A stretch of DNA of 33,271 bases from Filomicrobium sp. (GTDB lineage Bacteria; Pseudomonadota; Alphaproteobacteria; Rhizobiales; Hyphomicrobiaceae). Numbering within the stretch: the stretch's first letter is position 1; each line of letters starts with the position of its first letter. The DNA lies in the NCBI GenBank assembly GCA_029287535.1, contig JARFQY010000231.1, positions 1-33,271 of the forward strand. The letters are read 5' to 3'. The notes below the pieces were generated by a model. The model was given only the letters and a program-made list of their open reading frames with translations, searched no databases and was not told the origin of the DNA. The position numbers were made by a program, and so were the translations under genes. Of the stretch, positions 8,321 through 17,314 are shown one piece after another.

Positions 8321-8749
8321 ATGGAATTTCTTCGTGGTTTGGCCACGTCACTTACGCTCTGCCTCGGACTCGTGCTGGGTGCTGCGGCCGCTGCCGCACA
8401 CGGCGATGTCTCGCCACAGCCGGTCAATACCGAAGGCCTTGACGCCCTCGGGGAAGACTGGCGGGAGAGCAACCCATACCGAGATAACCATAAAGCGTTG
8501 GAGATTGGTGAATCTGGCTACGCTCAGAATTGCGCACGTTGTCATGGCCTGCAGGTGATTTCTGGCGGCTTGTCGCCGGACCTGCGTTACCTTGAAAAAG
8601 GCGACGAGGGCGACGAGTGGTTCATAGAACGCGTCCGCAACGGCGCTACGATCAACGGCATTACCAGGATGCCGGCCTTCGAGGGTACGCTTAGCCAGGA
8701 GGCTATGTGGGCGATCCGGACATACGTCGAATCCAAATACGAAGAATGA
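8321..8749 (+). CDS. pedF: Cytochrome c-550 PedF-like, probable electron acceptor of the quinoprotein dehydrogenase
   Basis: 142 residues with a signal peptide (residues 1-26). The single heme c site is C71-A-R-C74-H75 and the likely axial Met is M117 in ITRMPAF. The C-terminal helix (EAMWAIRTYVESKYEE) is typical of class I cytochromes. Sequence and length fit the cytochrome c-550 PedF family, found with PQQ alcohol dehydrogenases. In the periplasm it would take electrons from XoxF and pass them to a terminal oxidase, the role XoxG plays elsewhere. AAGGAG is 8 bases before the ATG. The stop overlaps the xoxJ start by four bases (ATGA). The name xoxG could also be used by function, but the sequence is closer to PedF as I recall it. 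Confidence 0.85.
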   Translation: MEFLRGLATSLTLCLGLVLGAAAAAAHGDVSPQPVNTEGLDALGEDWRESNPYRDNHKALEIGESGYAQNCARCHGLQVISGGLSPDLRYLEKGDEGDEWFIERVRNGATINGITRMPAFEGTLSQEAMWAIRTYVESKYEE

Positions 8750-9633
8750 GTTTCATTGGGGTTCGGCGCCGGCCCGTGCTCGGTTGGGCGTATGCGCTCA
8801 TCGCTGCTTTACTGACATTCGTCAATCTGGCCGGGCCCGCTGTCGCCCGGCCGCTTGACGAAGTCAAAGAGTCCGGCTTCCTGAGAGTCATCGTGTACAC
8901 GGACTTCAAGCCGTTTTCCTGGGAGGAGGACGGCAAGGTCGTGGGGATCAATGCTGACATCGGGCGCGCGATCGCCCGGGAGCTTGGCGTTAAGCCCAAG
9001 ATCATCGCGCGCGGGGCTGGAGAGGAAGTCGACGACGACATCCGATCGAATATCTGGCAGGGCCCGCGAACCGGCGGCGTTAAGGGCGATGTCATGATGC
9101 ACGTGCCGATGGAGCGGGAGCTGATCGCGCGTAACAACTTGGCGGCCATTTCGAACGCCTACTACCATGAAGAGGTCATTCTAGCGCTGAAGACCGATGT
9201 TCTGGGCGACAAGGCCGGGCTTGAAGCCTTTCAAGACGGCAAGGGCAATAAGGTTGCCTGCCAGTTCGCCACATCGACCCATTACTTCCTGGCTTTTGCC
9301 CAGGATGGTAAACTGCGGAACAACGTCAGTCCCTTCGTGAAGTTCAAGAGCGCCGCGGAGAACTTCATTGAAGGTGGCGCTGCCGGTCTGATGGGCCGGC
9401 GTGCGCAAGTCGAGTCAGCGCTTCAGGACAGTGAGCTCAAGCTCCGCATTGTGGTGCCGGAATTTCCCGTGACACTACGCTCTCGCTGGAATGTCGGCAT
9501 GGCGGTCAAAGAGGACAGCCGAGATCTTGGATACGCGATCGGTAGCGCCCTGCGGAAACTCAGGGCCAGCGGCGAACTTGCCAAGATCTTCGAAAAGTAT
9601 GGTGTGAGCTACGTTGCACCGAAGAGAATCTAG
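8746..9633 (+). CDS. xoxJ: XoxJ/MoxJ-like periplasmic substrate-binding protein
   Basis: About 295 residues. The N-terminus has a signal peptide (WAYALIAALLTFVNLAGPAVA) followed by a type II periplasmic binding fold: LRVIVYTDFKPFSWEEDGKVVGINADIGRAIARELG, then MMHVPMERE and a C-terminal KIFEKYGV. This is the 'quinoprotein dehydrogenase-associated probable ABC transporter substrate-binding protein' family, which includes MxaJ and XoxJ. Family members sit beside methanol dehydrogenase genes without transporter partners, and XoxJ is thought to help activate or mature XoxF. The start at ATG 8746 is set by the ATGA overlap with the cytochrome stop; an in-frame GTG/ATG at 8707 lies inside the cytochrome gene and is unlikely. 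The neighbours support the call. Confidence 0.88.
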   Translation: MSFIGVRRRPVLGWAYALIAALLTFVNLAGPAVARPLDEVKESGFLRVIVYTDFKPFSWEEDGKVVGINADIGRAIARELGVKPKIIARGAGEEVDDDIRSNIWQGPRTGGVKGDVMMHVPMERELIARNNLAAISNAYYHEEVILALKTDVLGDKAGLEAFQDGKGNKVACQFATSTHYFLAFAQDGKLRNNVSPFVKFKSAAENFIEGGAAGLMGRRAQVESALQDSELKLRIVVPEFPVTLRSRWNVGMAVKEDSRDLGYAIGSALRKLRASGELAKIFEKYGVSYVAPKRI

Positions 9634-9705
9634 AGTGGGTGCGAAGTTCCCCGGAATGTAGTAAGGTCGACGGACTAACTCAAGAAATGGCGGAGACCGT
9701 CTGAA

Positions 9706-10530
9706 ATGCGCAGCTCTTCCCTATCGGCCGTTGCCGCAGCCGCGGTTTTGTTTTTCGGTGCCAGTTCGCACGTCTTGGCGGATGAGCCTGTCGATCCGCT
9801 GCAATCGCCGATGTGGGAGGACATGCGCGAGCTATTCTTCGGTGATGCGCGCTACCAATTCGATGACCGGGTCAAGGTACGGGTTCCCCTTGTCGTGGAG
9901 AACCAGGCGCAAGTTCCTGTAACTGTCGATGCCAGAGAGCTTCAGAACGTCGAGAAGATCATTGTTTTCGCCGATCTCAATCCGGTGCAACACACGTTGA
10001 CTATGACGCCCAGTGAAGCCGCGCCCTTTATTTCATTCCGCCTCAAGGTCGAACAGGCCACACCGATCCGGGCCGCGGTCTTGACGAGCGACGGCGTCTG
10101 GCATGTTGGCGGCAAGTTTCTGGATGCGGCCGGCGGCGGTTGTTCCTCGCCTGCGATGGCTCGCAACAAGCCGGACTGGTCGTTGACGGTTGGCAATACG
10201 CGGGGCCGGGCCTGGCGGCAGGCCGATGGGCTGTCGCGTTTCCGCTTAAGCATCAAGCATCCCATGGATACCGGCCTGACTCAGGACAACATTCCTGCCT
10301 TCTACATCGAGCAGGTGCTGGTGCGATCGCAGTCGGGAAAGGTGCTCGCCCGAGTTGAAATGCGTGAGCCTGTCAGTGAGGACCCCACCATTACCATGAT
10401 GGTGCGGCTGCCGCTGGCTGACCGGGCTATCGCAGTGGACAGCCGGGACATCGACGGCAACCAGTTTTCGTCACGCATCAAGGCGGGCTGGAAGGAAAGC
10501 CGGCTGCGCATCGGTGCGGGTGCGGAGTAA
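9706..10530 (+). CDS. Quinoprotein dehydrogenase-associated SoxYZ-like carrier
   Basis: 274 residues with a signal peptide (ending SSHVLA). The first part of the mature protein is SoxY-like and ends in A-G-G-G-C146-S-S-P, comparable to the Cys-bearing swinging arm of SoxY. The second part (about 155-274) is SoxZ-like. This fused SoxY-SoxZ architecture is the family named 'quinoprotein dehydrogenase-associated SoxYZ-like carrier'. SoxYZ carries sulfur intermediates as a thiol adduct in thiosulfate oxidation. What is carried here is unknown, and no other sox genes are in the window, so a role in thiosulfate oxidation is unlikely. It precedes the zinc metallohydrolase gene by five bases, a pairing known as a 'quinoprotein relay system'. 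GGAG lies 10 bases before the ATG. Confidence 0.87.
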   Translation: MRSSSLSAVAAAAVLFFGASSHVLADEPVDPLQSPMWEDMRELFFGDARYQFDDRVKVRVPLVVENQAQVPVTVDARELQNVEKIIVFADLNPVQHTLTMTPSEAAPFISFRLKVEQATPIRAAVLTSDGVWHVGGKFLDAAGGGCSSPAMARNKPDWSLTVGNTRGRAWRQADGLSRFRLSIKHPMDTGLTQDNIPAFYIEQVLVRSQSGKVLARVEMREPVSEDPTITMMVRLPLADRAIAVDSRDIDGNQFSSRIKAGWKESRLRIGAGAE

Positions 10531-10535
10531 TCGGA

Positions 10536-11537
10536 TTGTCTTCGGATCGCAACGGTGTGATACGGCCCTGGCCCCTGGTCGATCGCCGGGCCTTCATCGG
10601 TGCGGCGGGACTTGCAGGGGCTCTATCATTCTGGCCAATGTTCGCGGCTGTCTCGGCGCCCCTGCGATACAATCTCAAACCCGTCGAGCTTGCTCCCGGT
10701 GCCTGGATGCTCGTGGGTGCCGATGAGGCAATCACGCGTGCCAACGGCGGGGCGATTGCCAACATCACTATACTGGACACGTCCGAAGGGGCGGTTGTTA
10801 TTGATACCGGTCCGTCGCGACGCTATGGCGAAGAGCTGAATTCTCTGGCCCGACAGTTAACGGGGAAACCCGTCGTGCGGGCGCTGCTGACGCACTTTCA
10901 TCCCGATCACGTCTTCGGTTGTCAGTCTTTTGGCGCGGATACACTGGCGGCGCCGAAAGGCGTTATCGATGGTCTGAAGCAATCGGGCGAGGATTTTGCG
11001 ACGGCCATGTATTACCTGGCCGGCGATTGGATGCGCGGCACGGAGTTGGTACTTCCGCAAATGATCGTCGAAAGCGGCCATGAAGATATTGGTGATCGGC
11101 GGTTGCGATATCTCGTGCTTGAAGGGCATACCGACAGCGACCTTGCGGTGTTCGATGAACGTAGCGGCATTCTAATCGCTGGAGATCTGGCATTCCTGAA
11201 CCGGGCGCCGACCACACCGCATGCCGATCTACCGGCCTGGCATCGAAGTCTTGCCAAACTGTCCGAGCTTCCAATCTCGAAGTTGGTTCCCGGACATGGA
11301 CCGGCGGAGACAACGCCGCTGGCTCTGCGCCAGACAGAGCAATGGCTGAGAATGTTGGAAGAGCGCGTCGGGAATGCATTTGAGCGCGGGCTTTCGATGA
11401 CCGAGTCGATGGATGAACCGCTGCCGGCTTGGACTGAAAAGATCGCGCTCGCCCGCTATGAATACGAGCGGTCTGTCATGCATCTGTTTCCCAAGCTCGA
11501 GGCAGACCGTTGGCCGCGAGTCGACCAGTCAAACTAA
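10536..11537 (+). CDS. Quinoprotein relay system zinc metallohydrolase (metallo-beta-lactamase fold, SoxH-like)
   Basis: 333 residues. The metal site is complete: H120-x-H122-x-D124-H125 (THFHPDH), H198 (GHTDSD), D217 (AGDLAF) and H254 (PGHGP), so a dinuclear zinc site is expected. The N-terminus has a twin-arginine-like motif (VDRRAFIGAAGLAGALSFW), suggesting Tat or Sec export to the periplasm. The start is TTG 10536, supported by GGAG eight bases upstream; no ATG lies near. It follows the SoxYZ-like carrier gene and likely acts on a thioester-type adduct on that carrier, by analogy with SoxH; this is inference. Whether it belongs to subgroup 1 or 2 of the 'relay system' hydrolases cannot be settled by eye. 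Confidence 0.87.
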   Translation: MSSDRNGVIRPWPLVDRRAFIGAAGLAGALSFWPMFAAVSAPLRYNLKPVELAPGAWMLVGADEAITRANGGAIANITILDTSEGAVVIDTGPSRRYGEELNSLARQLTGKPVVRALLTHFHPDHVFGCQSFGADTLAAPKGVIDGLKQSGEDFATAMYYLAGDWMRGTELVLPQMIVESGHEDIGDRRLRYLVLEGHTDSDLAVFDERSGILIAGDLAFLNRAPTTPHADLPAWHRSLAKLSELPISKLVPGHGPAETTPLALRQTEQWLRMLEERVGNAFERGLSMTESMDEPLPAWTEKIALARYEYERSVMHLFPKLEADRWPRVDQSN

Positions 11538-11879
11538 CTCCGGCAGAGCAAGTCGGCAGCGGGGTCTCCGAAATTTCCCGCGGCACTCCTCCCAACTTTC
11601 TTGGATGACGCCGAAGTATGACCCGACTTCCTGTACTATTTGGCAATTAGAGCCTTTCCCCACCTGCGTTACCGTGTCGCTGGCCTTTTTCACTCGAAAC
11701 TGTGCCGGGGATGGAAAGCCTTGGTTGGTGTCACGCTCTTGCGTGCCGCTAGCGCTTTCTCACTCCTAAAAGGCCCGTCCTGGCTGCTCAGCGGCCGGAT
11801 GCCCGCCTGGGTGAAATTCCGGGCGCAAAACAGAGTGTAATTTCGATAGTCAACATAGGAAACAAGGGGAACGCCGAAC
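11538..11879 (+). promoter_or_regulatory. 342-base leader/promoter region of xoxF
   Basis: No gene is supportable here: frames that are open lack family features and ribosome binding sites. The region separates the metallohydrolase gene from xoxF and presumably holds the xoxF promoter and a long 5' leader. AAGGGGA about nine bases before ATG 11880 is the xoxF ribosome binding site. I see no clear terminator after 11537, so read-through from the upstream operon is possible. Confidence 0.5.
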
Positions 11880-13640
11880 ATGAGGAAATGGGTAATCTCC
11901 GCCAGTGCACTTGCGCTGTCGGTTGCTCTTTCGCAGACTTCGATGGCGGCTGGTGTCTCGGTCGATGACATCGTCAACGACGCCAAGACAACTGAGGACG
12001 TGGTCAGCAATGGCCTTGGACCGCAGGGTCAGCGTTACAGCCCTCTGGACAAAGTCAACACCGGAAACGTCGACAAGATCGTGCCGATCTGGGCGATGTC
12101 ACTGGGCGGCGAAAAGATGCGCGGTCAGGAAACCCAGCCGCTCGTCAAGGACGGCGTGATGTACATCACAGGTTCCTACAGCCGCGCGTATGCCATCGAC
12201 ACCAAGACCGGGCAAGAAATCTGGCAATACGACGCTCGTCTGCCGGAAGGCATCCTGCCTTGCTGCGACGTGATCAACCGCGGTGCTGCGCTGATCGGCG
12301 ACAAGGTGATCTTCGGTACGCTTGATGCCAAGCTCGTGGCGCTCGACGCCAAGACTGGCAAGGTCGTCTGGAAGAAGAAAATCGACGACTACAAAAAGGG
12401 CTACTCTTACACGGCCGCGCCTTTGATCGTGCCATCCAAAGCGCACGGCCCGCTTCTGGTCACCGGCGTCTCCGGCGGTGAATTCGGTATTATCGGCCGC
12501 GTCGAAGCACGCAAGGCCGACGACGGTGAACTTGTCTGGTCGCGCCCGACCATCGAAGGCCATATGGGCATGCTCAATGGCAAAGAATCGACGATGACCG
12601 GCGAGAAGAATGCAACCTGGCCAGGCGATCTTTGGAAGACCGGCGGTGCAGCAACGTGGCTTGGCGGTACTTATGATCCCGACACCAAGCTCATCTTCAT
12701 GGGTACCGGCAACCCGGCACCCTGGAACAGCCATATGCGTCCGGGCGACAACAAGTGGTCCTGCTCGCGCCTGGCGATCGATCCGGAAACCGGTGACATC
12801 AAATGGGGCTTCCAGACGACGCCTAACGATGGCTGGGACTATGACGGCGTGAATGAAGTCGTGTCCTTCGATCTCGGCGGCACCAAGGCCGTTGCCACTG
12901 CAGACCGTAATGGCTTCTTCTACGTTCTGAACCGCGAGAACGGCAAGTTCATCCGCGGCTTCCCATTCGTAGAAAACATTACCTGGGCGAAGGGGCTCGA
13001 TAAGAACGGTCGTCCGATCTACGATCCGGCCAACCGTCCTGGCAATCCTGCCGACGCCAAGGATGGAAAGAAGGGTAGTTCCGTCTTCGCCATTCCGAGC
13101 TTCCTCGGCGGCAAGAACTGGATGCCGATGGCCTACTCGCCACAAACGAAGCTGTTCTATGTGCCTGCCAACGAGTGGGGCATGGATCTGTGGAACGAGC
13201 CGGTCACCTATAAAGCCGGGGCGGCCTACCTGGGTGCCGGCTTCACCATCAAGCCGATCTTCGACGACCATATCGGTGTTTTGAAGGCTGTCGATCCGGC
13301 AACCGGCAAGATCGTTTGGACGATGAAGAACAACGCTCCGTTGTGGGGCGGCGTCCTGACAACCGCTGGCGGCCTGGTCTTCACTGGAACTCCGGAAGGT
13401 TTCCTGAAGGCACTCGACGCCAAGACCGGTAAGGTCCTGTGGCAGTTCAACACCGGCTCCGGCATCGTCGGATCACCAATCACCTGGGAAGAAGACGGTG
13501 AGCAGCTGATCACTGTCGTTTCCGGTTGGGGTGGCGCTGTCCCGCTGTGGGGCGGAGAAGTTGCCAAGACCGTTGCCAACCTGAACCAGGGCGGCATGGT
13601 CTGGACCTTCAAGCTGCCGAAGTCGCTTGCTTCGAAGTAA
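11880..13640 (+). CDS. xoxF: XoxF-type lanthanide-dependent methanol dehydrogenase (PQQ)
   Basis: 586 residues, the normal length of the large subunit. A signal peptide (ending SMA) exports it to the periplasm. It forms an eight-bladed beta-propeller of W-motifs. Active-site features by position: the adjacent disulfide C128-C129 (PCCDVINRG), E201 (SGGEFG), W260, N278 (GTGNPAPWN), catalytic D320 and the extra D322 in GWDYDG, and R343. The D-x-D arrangement (Asp in place of the Ala found in calcium-type MxaF) is the accepted signature of lanthanide-dependent enzymes. The enzyme oxidises methanol, and often other primary alcohols or formaldehyde, with PQQ. No mxaI-like small subunit is present, as expected for XoxF. 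It is probably XoxF5-like, an impression only. It ends in a strong terminator. Confidence 0.95.
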   Translation: MRKWVISASALALSVALSQTSMAAGVSVDDIVNDAKTTEDVVSNGLGPQGQRYSPLDKVNTGNVDKIVPIWAMSLGGEKMRGQETQPLVKDGVMYITGSYSRAYAIDTKTGQEIWQYDARLPEGILPCCDVINRGAALIGDKVIFGTLDAKLVALDAKTGKVVWKKKIDDYKKGYSYTAAPLIVPSKAHGPLLVTGVSGGEFGIIGRVEARKADDGELVWSRPTIEGHMGMLNGKESTMTGEKNATWPGDLWKTGGAATWLGGTYDPDTKLIFMGTGNPAPWNSHMRPGDNKWSCSRLAIDPETGDIKWGFQTTPNDGWDYDGVNEVVSFDLGGTKAVATADRNGFFYVLNRENGKFIRGFPFVENITWAKGLDKNGRPIYDPANRPGNPADAKDGKKGSSVFAIPSFLGGKNWMPMAYSPQTKLFYVPANEWGMDLWNEPVTYKAGAAYLGAGFTIKPIFDDHIGVLKAVDPATGKIVWTMKNNAPLWGGVLTTAGGLVFTGTPEGFLKALDAKTGKVLWQFNTGSGIVGSPITWEEDGEQLITVVSGWGGAVPLWGGEVAKTVANLNQGGMVWTFKLPKSLASK

Positions 13641-13678
13641 GCGGATTGACGTGAATTTCTCACGCAATCACTGAGCTC

Positions 13679-13717
13679 GGGGATAAGCAGTTCAAGCAAC
13701 TGCTTATCCCCTTTTCT
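13679..13717 (+). terminator. Strong rho-independent terminator of xoxF
   Basis: A perfect 14-bp stem (GGGGATAAGCAGTT at 13679-13692 with AACTGCTTATCCCC at 13698-13711), a 5-base loop and a TTTTCT tail begin 38 bases after the xoxF stop. The stability suggests xoxF is transcribed at a high level and insulated from the regulator downstream. Confidence 0.95.
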
Positions 13718-13776
13718 ATTCGCCAGACGCGAATTTATAGACCGAGATTGCAGTTTACGTTGTGAAGGCTAGATTT

Positions 13777-14490
13777 ATGGCAGACAGTGCGCTTGCAACC
13801 AGTTTCCTGGGAAATAGCAACATGCCAGAGAGCTTTCTCGTCGTTGATGACCACCCCTTGTTCCTCGATGCCATGAAATTGGCCATCCACACGGCTTTTC
13901 CGTCCGCCGAGATCGCCGAAGCCAATACGCTTGCTTCTGCATTCGATACGATTGAAGGGGGCGGCGAGTTCGATCTTGTGCTGCTCGATCTCAATATGCC
14001 CGGCACACGGGGTTTTGAAGGCCTCTTGGAATTGCGGGCACGGCATCCCAAGCTGCCCGTCGTCATCGTGTCGGCGATTGAGGAGCCCGAGACGATTCAT
14101 CGGGCAATGACATGCGGCGCGTCGGGCTACATTTCCAAGGCCGTCCGCAAGCCGGAACTCGTTGGTGCCATTCAGGGTGTCATGAATGGTGAAGTCTGCC
14201 TGCCGCCAGGCTACGAACCGCCAGATGCCGGATCGAGCGAGACGGCGGAGATCATTGCACGGCTAAAGTCGCTGACACCGCAACAATTGCGCGTGCTCAA
14301 CATGCTCAAGCAAGGCTTGCTCAACAAGCAGATCGCGCATGAGTTGAGCGTGGGTGAGACAACCGTCAAGGCGCACGTCTCGGAAATCCTTCGCAAGATG
14401 GGTGTGGCGTCGCGAACTCAGGCGGTGATCGAGGTGTCCAAGGTCGTGCTGCCGAATGAGAAGCCCTCGGAAGGTCCTGACAGCACCTGA
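13777..14490 (+). CDS. LuxR/NarL-family response regulator
   Basis: About 237 residues from ATG 13777 (a GTG at 13762 and an ATG at 13822 are alternatives; AAGG eight bases upstream favours 13777). The receiver domain has the acidic pair VVDDHPLF, the phosphoacceptor Asp in LLDLNMPG (residue 71 from this start), the Ser in VIVSA and the Lys in YISKAV. The C-terminal LuxR-type HTH reads LTPQQLRVLNMLKQG...NKQIAHELSVGETTVKAHVSEILRKMG. It is a DNA-binding regulator of NarL type. It is convergent with a hybrid kinase gene and immediately follows xoxF. In Pseudomonas, regulators of this class (such as AgmR/ErbR) control PQQ alcohol dehydrogenase genes, so control of xoxF or its partners is a reasonable inference. 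Confidence 0.9.
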   Translation: MADSALATSFLGNSNMPESFLVVDDHPLFLDAMKLAIHTAFPSAEIAEANTLASAFDTIEGGGEFDLVLLDLNMPGTRGFEGLLELRARHPKLPVVIVSAIEEPETIHRAMTCGASGYISKAVRKPELVGAIQGVMNGEVCLPPGYEPPDAGSSETAEIIARLKSLTPQQLRVLNMLKQGLLNKQIAHELSVGETTVKAHVSEILRKMGVASRTQAVIEVSKVVLPNEKPSEGPDST

Positions 14491-14557
14491 CGGTTGTGTC
14501 CCCTCCGCGGGCGGCCGACCGACCTCCAGTTCCAGCAAGATGACGGGCCGAGGCGGT

Positions 14558-15904
14558 TCAGCTCAAGAGATGCTGCATCAACGCGCGCAGCTCGGCGGGC
14601 CTGATGGGCTTGCACAGCAATTCGCAGCCCGCAGTCTTCACCGCGGAAGCTGACTCTGTCCCATGGTCAGCGGTTATGACGATTGCCGGGATCTGTGCGT
14701 TCCAAGCAGAACGCAGGCGCGCCACTCCGGTCAGGCCACACTCGTCGTCGTCGAGGTGATAATCGGCAAGAATAATCGCGGGCGGCTGGTCGGCGGTGGA
14801 GATGTAGGCGTCAATTTGCTGAAGATTGGTGGCCGGAAACGTGCGGCAGTTCCACTGATCGAGCAAGGTCGTCGTGGCCGCGATGATGCTCTCATCGTTT
14901 TCGATGACCATCACATGCACATCCGCGAAGCCATACTGGGCCTTGCGTGTAACCGCTTTCTTTGCCTTGTCGACGCTGCTTGAAGCTTCAGCCACGAACG
15001 GCACATGCACGATAAACGTCGAACCGACGCCTGGTTTGGAGTCGAGTGAGACCAGGTGGTTGAGTGCGTGCGCCATGCGCTTGACTATGAACAGCCCGAG
15101 GCCAAAACCACCGTCGCGGGCCGGGCGGACGTTCGATCCGCTCTGGAATTCCTCGAAGATGCGGTCGCGGTCCTGTTCGGGAATTCCGTATCCGGTGTCG
15201 GTGACCTTTACTCTGACCTCCTCACCATGGCGCTCTGCGTGCAGCCTGACTTTGCCGGTTTCAGTGAAGCGAACCGCATTCGACAACAGGTTTTGAAGTA
15301 TCCGGCGCAGCATTGAAGGGTCGGAAACGACCTCGAGACCGTTTGGATCGACGGTTAGCGTCAATCCCTTTTCAGCGACGATCGGTGCGAAATCGACCTC
15401 AAGGGATTCAAACAAATCGCAAAGGGAAAGCTGCCGCGGCGCCGGCTGTGTCACCCCGGTTTCGAGTTTGGTGATGTCGAGCATTGTGCGCAGCAAGTCT
15501 TCGACAGAGGACAGCGCGTGGTCGATTTGGTCGGCCAGCTTTCTGTTCTCTGAAATGTCGTTGCTTTCACCCAGCGCCGATACGGTAAGACGGGCGGCGT
15601 GTAACGGCTGCAGGAGGTCGTGGCCCACCGCGGTGAAGAAGCGAGTCTTGGCCTCATTGGCGCGTTCGGCCTCATCGCGCGCCGAGACCAGTGCTTCATT
15701 GGAGGTCTCAAGCCGCTCCAGGGCCTCCTGAAGCTCGTCTGTGCGCTGGCGAACCTGGTTTTCCAGCCCGATCGCCGCCGTGAAGAGGGAGTAGGCGTTT
15801 CCCTGCTGCTCCACAGACCGCTCGACGCGCTCAATCAGCGCGGCATTGATCTTGTTCAGCTTCTCCAGCTTACGGTCAAGGTCTTGTGAGGGTGTTTGCG
15901 GCAT
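14558..15904 (-). CDS. Soluble hybrid histidine kinase with C-terminal receiver (NahK/ErcS'-like)
   Basis: 448 residues, no membrane segment. Residues 10-85 are a coiled-coil linker. The dimerisation domain holds H95 in FTAVGHDLLQPLHA. The ATPase domain has an N-box (RILQNLLSNAVRF, 201-213), G1 (DTGYGIP) and G2 (GFGLGLFIVKRM). The C-terminal receiver (about 327-448) has phosphoacceptor D381 in ILADYHLDDDECG and K432 in LLCKPIRP. There is no sensory domain of its own, so the signal probably comes from the FIST protein encoded 70 bases upstream in the same direction. This resembles the Pseudomonas aeruginosa pair NosP (FIST) and NahK/ErcS' (hybrid kinase), where NosP senses nitric oxide through heme. 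The nearby LuxR regulator is the obvious partner. Receiver and kinase calls are firm; the NahK relation is recalled, not computed. Confidence 0.9.
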   Translation of the reverse strand: MPQTPSQDLDRKLEKLNKINAALIERVERSVEQQGNAYSLFTAAIGLENQVRQRTDELQEALERLETSNEALVSARDEAERANEAKTRFFTAVGHDLLQPLHAARLTVSALGESNDISENRKLADQIDHALSSVEDLLRTMLDITKLETGVTQPAPRQLSLCDLFESLEVDFAPIVAEKGLTLTVDPNGLEVVSDPSMLRRILQNLLSNAVRFTETGKVRLHAERHGEEVRVKVTDTGYGIPEQDRDRIFEEFQSGSNVRPARDGGFGLGLFIVKRMAHALNHLVSLDSKPGVGSTFIVHVPFVAEASSSVDKAKKAVTRKAQYGFADVHVMVIENDESIIAATTTLLDQWNCRTFPATNLQQIDAYISTADQPPAIILADYHLDDDECGLTGVARLRSAWNAQIPAIVITADHGTESASAVKTAGCELLCKPIRPAELRALMQHLLS

Positions 15905-15974
15905 GCGGTTGACGTATTCCAGGCTCGACTTCAGGAGGCCTCAAGGCGGTGGGCGATGTCAATGCGATCTTGGG

Positions 15975-17126
15975 TCAAGGTGCACCGAAGGCTATCCCGG
16001 TGAGGGTCTGGTTCAAATGCATGGCATTGTACTGCTCGCCGTAGGTATGGAAGCCGACCACGCGGTGGCGCTTGTAGATCTTTTCGATGCGGCTACCCAT
16101 CTGGCGGTTCTCCGCGTCAAGGCGCCGCAAAATGCAGTCAAAGCCGAGAATGAGTTGCGTTCCTGACAGCAGCTCGTCGACTTCAGCGAGTTTTGCTTCG
16201 GTTGCCTCCGCCAGGTCGGTCGGGCGGGCGATTGTCAAAACGAGACCAACGTCAATGGCACAGAAGAACGACAGACTGCCATCCGGGTTCATATTGCGAA
16301 TCGAGCGGCAGTAATAGTCGTTCCCAACCTTCACCACGAGGGGATGCGAGGCAAAGCTGAACGGCCCGAGATCAGTGGGAATCAGGCCAATCGCATTTGC
16401 ATACTCCAGGGCTGCGGGCTCGGCGTTGAATTCACGAACGATGCGGCGCTCCGCGTCGCAGTCAGTGATGACGAGCTTGGTCGATGTCGGATCAAAGTTC
16501 TGCGTCGTGAAGGCGTGGAACGGTACATCGGTTTCGGCCAACATGAGAATGGCCGCATCCTTGACCGCACCGGCGTTGTGAATCAGCGTTGCATCCTTGA
16601 AGCGCAAATCGTCGCCGGCAGAACCGCCGATCAGCTGGATGTCGCCGAGCGCCCAGTTCACCGCCGCGACCAGCGTTTCTTCATGATTGGCGAGCCCGTC
16701 GGTGAGCAGCAATCCAAACTTGTTGTGTACATTGCCGCGATCGCAGATTTGAGACTTCAACCGCCGCGCCACGTGCGAGGCATCTTCAACTCCGGAACTG
16801 CTTGCGTTCTCGACCACGGCGCTGACGAACTTAAAGCGCGCGACTTCGAACCCGATCACCTGAATGCTGCCGCCGATAATCCCGGTCGGAGTTATCTCTC
16901 CGGACGTGGTGCATCCGCTAAATGGCGTATCCGGGAAGGCCTTGTTGATGCCGGTGACGATCTCCGAGGGATCGTATCTGGGAGAAAACAAAACGATCAG
17001 GTGGGCAAACTTCACATCCGGAAGATTGGCGCGCAGCTCGGCGACCGCATCAGCGGCCGACTCGGCCACGCTAAATACGACGTGGATGCCGCATGTACAC
17101 GGCGGCCAGGCTTCCCAGCGCAACAC
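15975..17126 (-). CDS. FIST domain sensor protein (NosP-like)
   Basis: 383 residues covering FIST_N and FIST_C. Recognisable segments are FSGCTTSGEITPTG (FIST_N), LLTDGLANHEE, LIGGSAGDDLRF, and in the C-terminal half DCDAERRIVREFNAEPA, SFASHPLVV and ILGFDCILRRLDAE, followed by VGFHTYGEQYNAMHLNQTLTG. FIST proteins are intracellular small-ligand sensors; the NosP subgroup binds heme and nitric oxide and controls a co-transcribed hybrid kinase. The same gene order occurs here. The start is GTG 17126 or TTG 17123; GGGAGG lies four or seven bases upstream respectively, so TTG is equally possible. Heme binding cannot be judged from sequence alone. Confidence 0.9.
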   Translation of the reverse strand: MLRWEAWPPCTCGIHVVFSVAESAADAVAELRANLPDVKFAHLIVLFSPRYDPSEIVTGINKAFPDTPFSGCTTSGEITPTGIIGGSIQVIGFEVARFKFVSAVVENASSSGVEDASHVARRLKSQICDRGNVHNKFGLLLTDGLANHEETLVAAVNWALGDIQLIGGSAGDDLRFKDATLIHNAGAVKDAAILMLAETDVPFHAFTTQNFDPTSTKLVITDCDAERRIVREFNAEPAALEYANAIGLIPTDLGPFSFASHPLVVKVGNDYYCRSIRNMNPDGSLSFFCAIDVGLVLTIARPTDLAEATEAKLAEVDELLSGTQLILGFDCILRRLDAENRQMGSRIEKIYKRHRVVGFHTYGEQYNAMHLNQTLTGIAFGAP

Positions 17127-17314
17127 TTGTCCTCCCTTGCATCCGCCTTCTTACGCATTCTCCAGGAGTGCATGACTGAATTCGGGCTCTACCCATATGG
17201 CCATGCGGTCTTGGATCTCTGTACCTGGGATGGAGTCTTTCCGAGCGCAGAGCGGAAGTTCTCAAAAACGCTGACACAAAGTTCCGCCCAACGCAATATT
17301 CATGAGAAATGGTC

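Noticed and set aside
9706-11537. Thiosulfate oxidation (sox) genes
   Set aside because: The SoxYZ-like and SoxH-like proteins belong to quinoprotein-associated families, SoxY and SoxZ are fused, and no soxA, B, C, D or X gene is near.
11640-11840. 66-residue frame in the xoxF leader as a possible leader peptide
   Set aside because: No ribosome binding site and no recognisable sequence; nothing ties it to control of xoxF.
12099-13271. 390-residue frame on the minus strand inside xoxF
   Set aside because: It lies wholly within a gene with clear catalytic residues on the other strand; high GC at third codon positions opens such frames.
14491-14557. Possible bidirectional terminator between the response regulator and the hybrid kinase
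   Set aside because: The GC-rich segment has only short imperfect arms and no T-tract on either strand.
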